A stretch of DNA of 64,000 nt from Ferrimonas sp. YFM (GTDB lineage: Bacteria > Pseudomonadota > Gammaproteobacteria > Enterobacterales > Shewanellaceae), in assembly GCF_030296015.1 (NCBI RefSeq), contig NZ_AP027368.1, positions 1,364,001 through 1,428,000 on the forward strand. Direction: 5' to 3'. A program made the position numbers and the translations under genes. Positions 61,849 through 64,000 of this stretch are shown one piece after another (positions within the stretch are counted from its first letter, which is position 1; the number at the start of each line of letters is the position of its first letter). A model generated the notes under the pieces. That model did not search any database and had not been told where the DNA came from. It saw nothing but the letters and a program-made list of their open reading frames with translations.

Positions 61849-63738
61849 TCAGTAGCGGCGGCTCAGCTCCTCCTCGGAGAGCAACAGGCCTGGGGTGCCC
61901 AGCAGGTCGTTGTAGATCAGCTGGTAACTCAGTACCGCTTTGACATAGTCCCGGGTCTCCTTGAAGGGGATGGTTTCCACCCACTGGTCGGTGGCCAGGT
62001 TGCCGTCGGAGCGTTTCAGCCAGCGGCTGACCCTATGGGGGCCGGCATTGTAGGCGGCGGTGGCCAGGATGCGGTTGCCGTCATAGCGTTCCAGCAGCTG
62101 ATTGATGTAGGCACTGCCCAGCCGAATGTTGTACCCCGGATCATAGAGCTGACTGCGGCCCTGGTAGGAGGTGCCAATGCGCCGGGCGGTCTCCTTGGCG
62201 GTCGAGGGCAGCAGCTGCATCAGACCATAGGCGTTGGCGCCGGAACGAGCCCTGGGGTAGAGGGCGCTCTCCCGCCGGGCGATGGCCCGAAGCAGCGCCG
62301 GGTCCAGTTGCCAGTGCTTGCCCTGACGGTTGAACTCGTCGTTGTAGGCGGCGGGGAAGCGCCAGGGGATGGCGTTCCAGGCCTTGGCGGTGATGGTGCC
62401 CTGGACCGTCAGGAAGTGCCAGCCCATCTCATCGGCCAGGGCGGTCAGGGCATGCTGCTCCTCCTTGGTGACTCTGAGCAGTTGCCAACGCCACTCGGCC
62501 CTGGCCTCAGGCAGTCTGTCCAGGGCCATCAGCTCGGTGATGCGCAGCAGGGCAGGCAGCCGGGCGACCTTGTCACTGGCCTGTACTGAGGGGCTGGGCA
62601 GTGTGGTGTTCAGGCTGTAGGGCTGTCCCAGGCGTTGGGACACCAGGAAGCCGTAGTAGCTGCGCTCCTTGGTCAGCTCCCGGTACGCGGCCATCGCTTC
62701 CTGCTCAAGCCCCAGTTCCTCCAGGGCCCGGGCGCGCCAGTAGCGCCAGTCGTCCGCTTCCACATCCTGAATCCGCGACAGCCACAGGTTGATTTGCGCC
62801 CAGTCGCCGTTGCCGATGAGCTGACGGGTGCGGCGGATGATCAGGTCATCCTCGGGATATTGCTCCATCAGGCTGGCCAGTTGTTCCGTCCAGATGTTGT
62901 CGCCCAGGGCGCTGCGGATGATCTCCCGTCGAACCTGGGCTTCCTGATCTCCCAGTTCACCCTGCCAGTTGAAGTATTGCTTGAGGGCGTACTTGGCGTC
63001 AGAGCGTGCCAGCCGTTTCAGCGCCGCGGCGGCCATCTGCGGAGCCTGAGGGTAGCGCTTGATGCTGCCCTGATTGCGCACCTCTCTGGGGTAGCGGTAG
63101 AGGCGCACCAGGCGCTCGCCGCGGCTTTTCCACTCTCCCTTGAGCAGGGTGTTGAGGTAGGCCAGTCGTTGCCCCTGACGAGCGTCGAAGGTCAGCAGCA
63201 TCCGCTGCCATATCAGTTCATTGGTTCTGCGTCCGGCTTTACGCCACTCGTTCAGCAGCGGGGTGCAGGCTTCGGGCAGGCTCTTGGGGGTCAACCAAAG
63301 CTGGTCGGCGCCCTCCCAGGCAAGGTCGGGCTCTCCCAGGGTGCGTTTGGCGCGATAGTAGTAGCATCGAAGGTCGGTGCTTCGTGGCGGCTGAGGACTG
63401 ATGGCCACAAAGCTCTCCCAGCGCTTGCGCTTTCCTGCCTGCACCAGGAACCGGTGCTTGAAACTGTCGTACAGAGGGGTGTTGGCGAGGTTGGCGAGGA
63501 TCTCCACCGCCTGCTGGGTGGTCAGCTTACTCATCTGGGTGGTGCGATATTCATACTCCAGATAGGGGGCCAGGGGGTAGGCTTTAAGCTGTTTCCTCAG
63601 CAGGTGATACTCAGCCTGATCTCCGGAGTCGATGGCGTTCATCGCCTGTTCGAAGGCGTCTCTTTGCGTCGTGTCTGCCCAGATGTGGGCGCTCAGCAGA
63701 GCCGATACCAGTACCAGCGTCCGGGCAATCCAACCCAT
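61849..63738 (-). CDS. slt: Soluble lytic murein transglycosylase
   Basis: Slt cleaves peptidoglycan glycan strands in the periplasm, forming 1,6-anhydromuropeptides. From ATG 63738 (MGWIARTLVLVSALLSAHIWA) it is 629 aa with a signal peptide. A long helical superhelix (about 25-450) precedes the goose-lysozyme-type catalytic domain (about 465-620): the catalytic Glu is in AIARRESALYPRARSGANAY near 488, followed by GLMQLLPSTA and AAYNAGPHRVSRW. AAAGGAGGAG lies just upstream, supporting this start over the longer one at 63762. Confidence 0.95.
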   Translation of the reverse strand: MGWIARTLVLVSALLSAHIWADTTQRDAFEQAMNAIDSGDQAEYHLLRKQLKAYPLAPYLEYEYRTTQMSKLTTQQAVEILANLANTPLYDSFKHRFLVQAGKRKRWESFVAISPQPPRSTDLRCYYYRAKRTLGEPDLAWEGADQLWLTPKSLPEACTPLLNEWRKAGRRTNELIWQRMLLTFDARQGQRLAYLNTLLKGEWKSRGERLVRLYRYPREVRNQGSIKRYPQAPQMAAAALKRLARSDAKYALKQYFNWQGELGDQEAQVRREIIRSALGDNIWTEQLASLMEQYPEDDLIIRRTRQLIGNGDWAQINLWLSRIQDVEADDWRYWRARALEELGLEQEAMAAYRELTKERSYYGFLVSQRLGQPYSLNTTLPSPSVQASDKVARLPALLRITELMALDRLPEARAEWRWQLLRVTKEEQHALTALADEMGWHFLTVQGTITAKAWNAIPWRFPAAYNDEFNRQGKHWQLDPALLRAIARRESALYPRARSGANAYGLMQLLPSTAKETARRIGTSYQGRSQLYDPGYNIRLGSAYINQLLERYDGNRILATAAYNAGPHRVSRWLKRSDGNLATDQWVETIPFKETRDYVKAVLSYQLIYNDLLGTPGLLLSEEELSRRY

Positions 63739-63770
63739 CGCTCCTCCTTTGTTCCGTTCCAACTCGCCTG

Positions 63771-64000
63771 TTACTCCCCCGCTGCCTCGTCCAGGGTGGG
63801 GTTGAGGGCGTCCTCCAGCAGAGCCGCCTGAGGCTGTTTGCTGGTGGTGGCACCCAGCTGTTTCATCTGTTCCGCCTGACGCAGCAGGTTGCCACGCCCG
63901 GAGGAGAACTTGTTGACCGCCTTGTCGTAGCTGCCCTGAGCGGTTTCCAGGGCTCGTCCCACCTTGAGCAGATCGTCGGAGAAGCCCACCAGCTTGTCGT
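63771..64000 (-). CDS. rmuC: DNA recombination protein RmuC, C-terminal part (runs off right edge)
   Basis: Only the last 76 or so codons are present; the frame is open to base 64000. The visible end (KLVGFSDDLLKVGRALETAQ, then SYDKAVNKFSSGRGNLLRQAEQMKQLG) matches the RmuC C-terminal region, with the conserved SSGRGN. RmuC is a coiled-coil, nuclease-like protein linked to limiting DNA inversions at short repeats. It ends 32 bases before slt, same strand. Confidence 0.88.
   Translation of the reverse strand, partial: DKLVGFSDDLLKVGRALETAQGSYDKAVNKFSSGRGNLLRQAEQMKQLGATTSKQPQAALLEDALNPTLDEAAGE

Noticed and set aside
1-64000. CRISPR arrays, tRNA/rRNA genes, insertion sequences, integrases
   Set aside because: None was recognised by eye. 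Small structured RNAs could be missed without covariance searches.

Overview
The window reads as a chromosomal segment of a GC-rich marine-type gammaproteobacterium of the Alteromonadales, close to Shewanella or Ferrimonas. The basis is the housekeeping order (mfd, PilZ, lolCDE; comEC, msbA, lpxK, kdsB; yceF, yceD, rpmF, plsX, fabHDG, acpP, fabF), an outer-membrane-type multiheme cytochrome lipoprotein, a TonB receptor and a full Tad locus. Genus assignment is inference: I lean towards Ferrimonas because of the high GC and the cytochrome. No rRNA, tRNA, IS element or CRISPR array was seen. mfd runs off the left edge and rmuC off the right edge.

Left third (1-19.8 kb): mfd (partial) and a PilZ protein on the minus strand; lolC-lolD-lolE for lipoprotein release; a quinone-oxidoreductase-like enzyme divergent from a LysR regulator; a DUF2062 protein with a hexanucleotide-repeat tail, divergent from comEC; then msbA, lpxK, a YcaR-type small protein and kdsB for LPS assembly. 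After that come a metallo-hydrolase with a coupled small membrane protein, a tetraheme lipoprotein with a large unrecognised N-terminal region, a LuxR-type regulator and a TonB-dependent receptor.

Middle (19.9-37.2 kb): an operon of one adaptor and two different RND pumps, two tandem RarD/EamA transporters, an Mpo1-like protein whose start codon lies in a perfect dyad, and a structured intergenic element. Then yceF and, divergently, the fatty-acid cluster yceD-rpmF-plsX-fabH-fabD-fabG-acpP-fabF.

Tad region (37.2-48.7 kb): a 14-gene minus-strand Tad/Flp pilus operon running from pilin (flp) through prepilin peptidase, CpaB, secretin, CpaD-like lipoprotein, TadZ, TadA, TadB, TadC, TadD and TadE/F/G to an OmpA-domain protein. 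The tadE start codon and its prepilin signal lie in different reading frames, joined at an in-phase A-AAA-AAC heptamer. This is a -1 frameshift site, a mutation or a homopolymer error.

Right part (48.9-64 kb): a LysR regulator, an LruC-domain secreted protein with a lipoprotein partner, a beta-hydroxyacid dehydrogenase, cdd and sbcB. Next is a small AT-rich insertion (about 56.43-58.0 kb) flanked by 119-bp direct repeats derived from the 3' end of a transglutaminase gene; it carries a single gene for a secreted PKD-like protein. The MoxR/DUF58/transglutaminase operon, slt and rmuC (partial) close the window. The insertion, the tadE frame break, the tetraheme lipoprotein and the dyad-rich element near 30 kb are the items most worth a second look.
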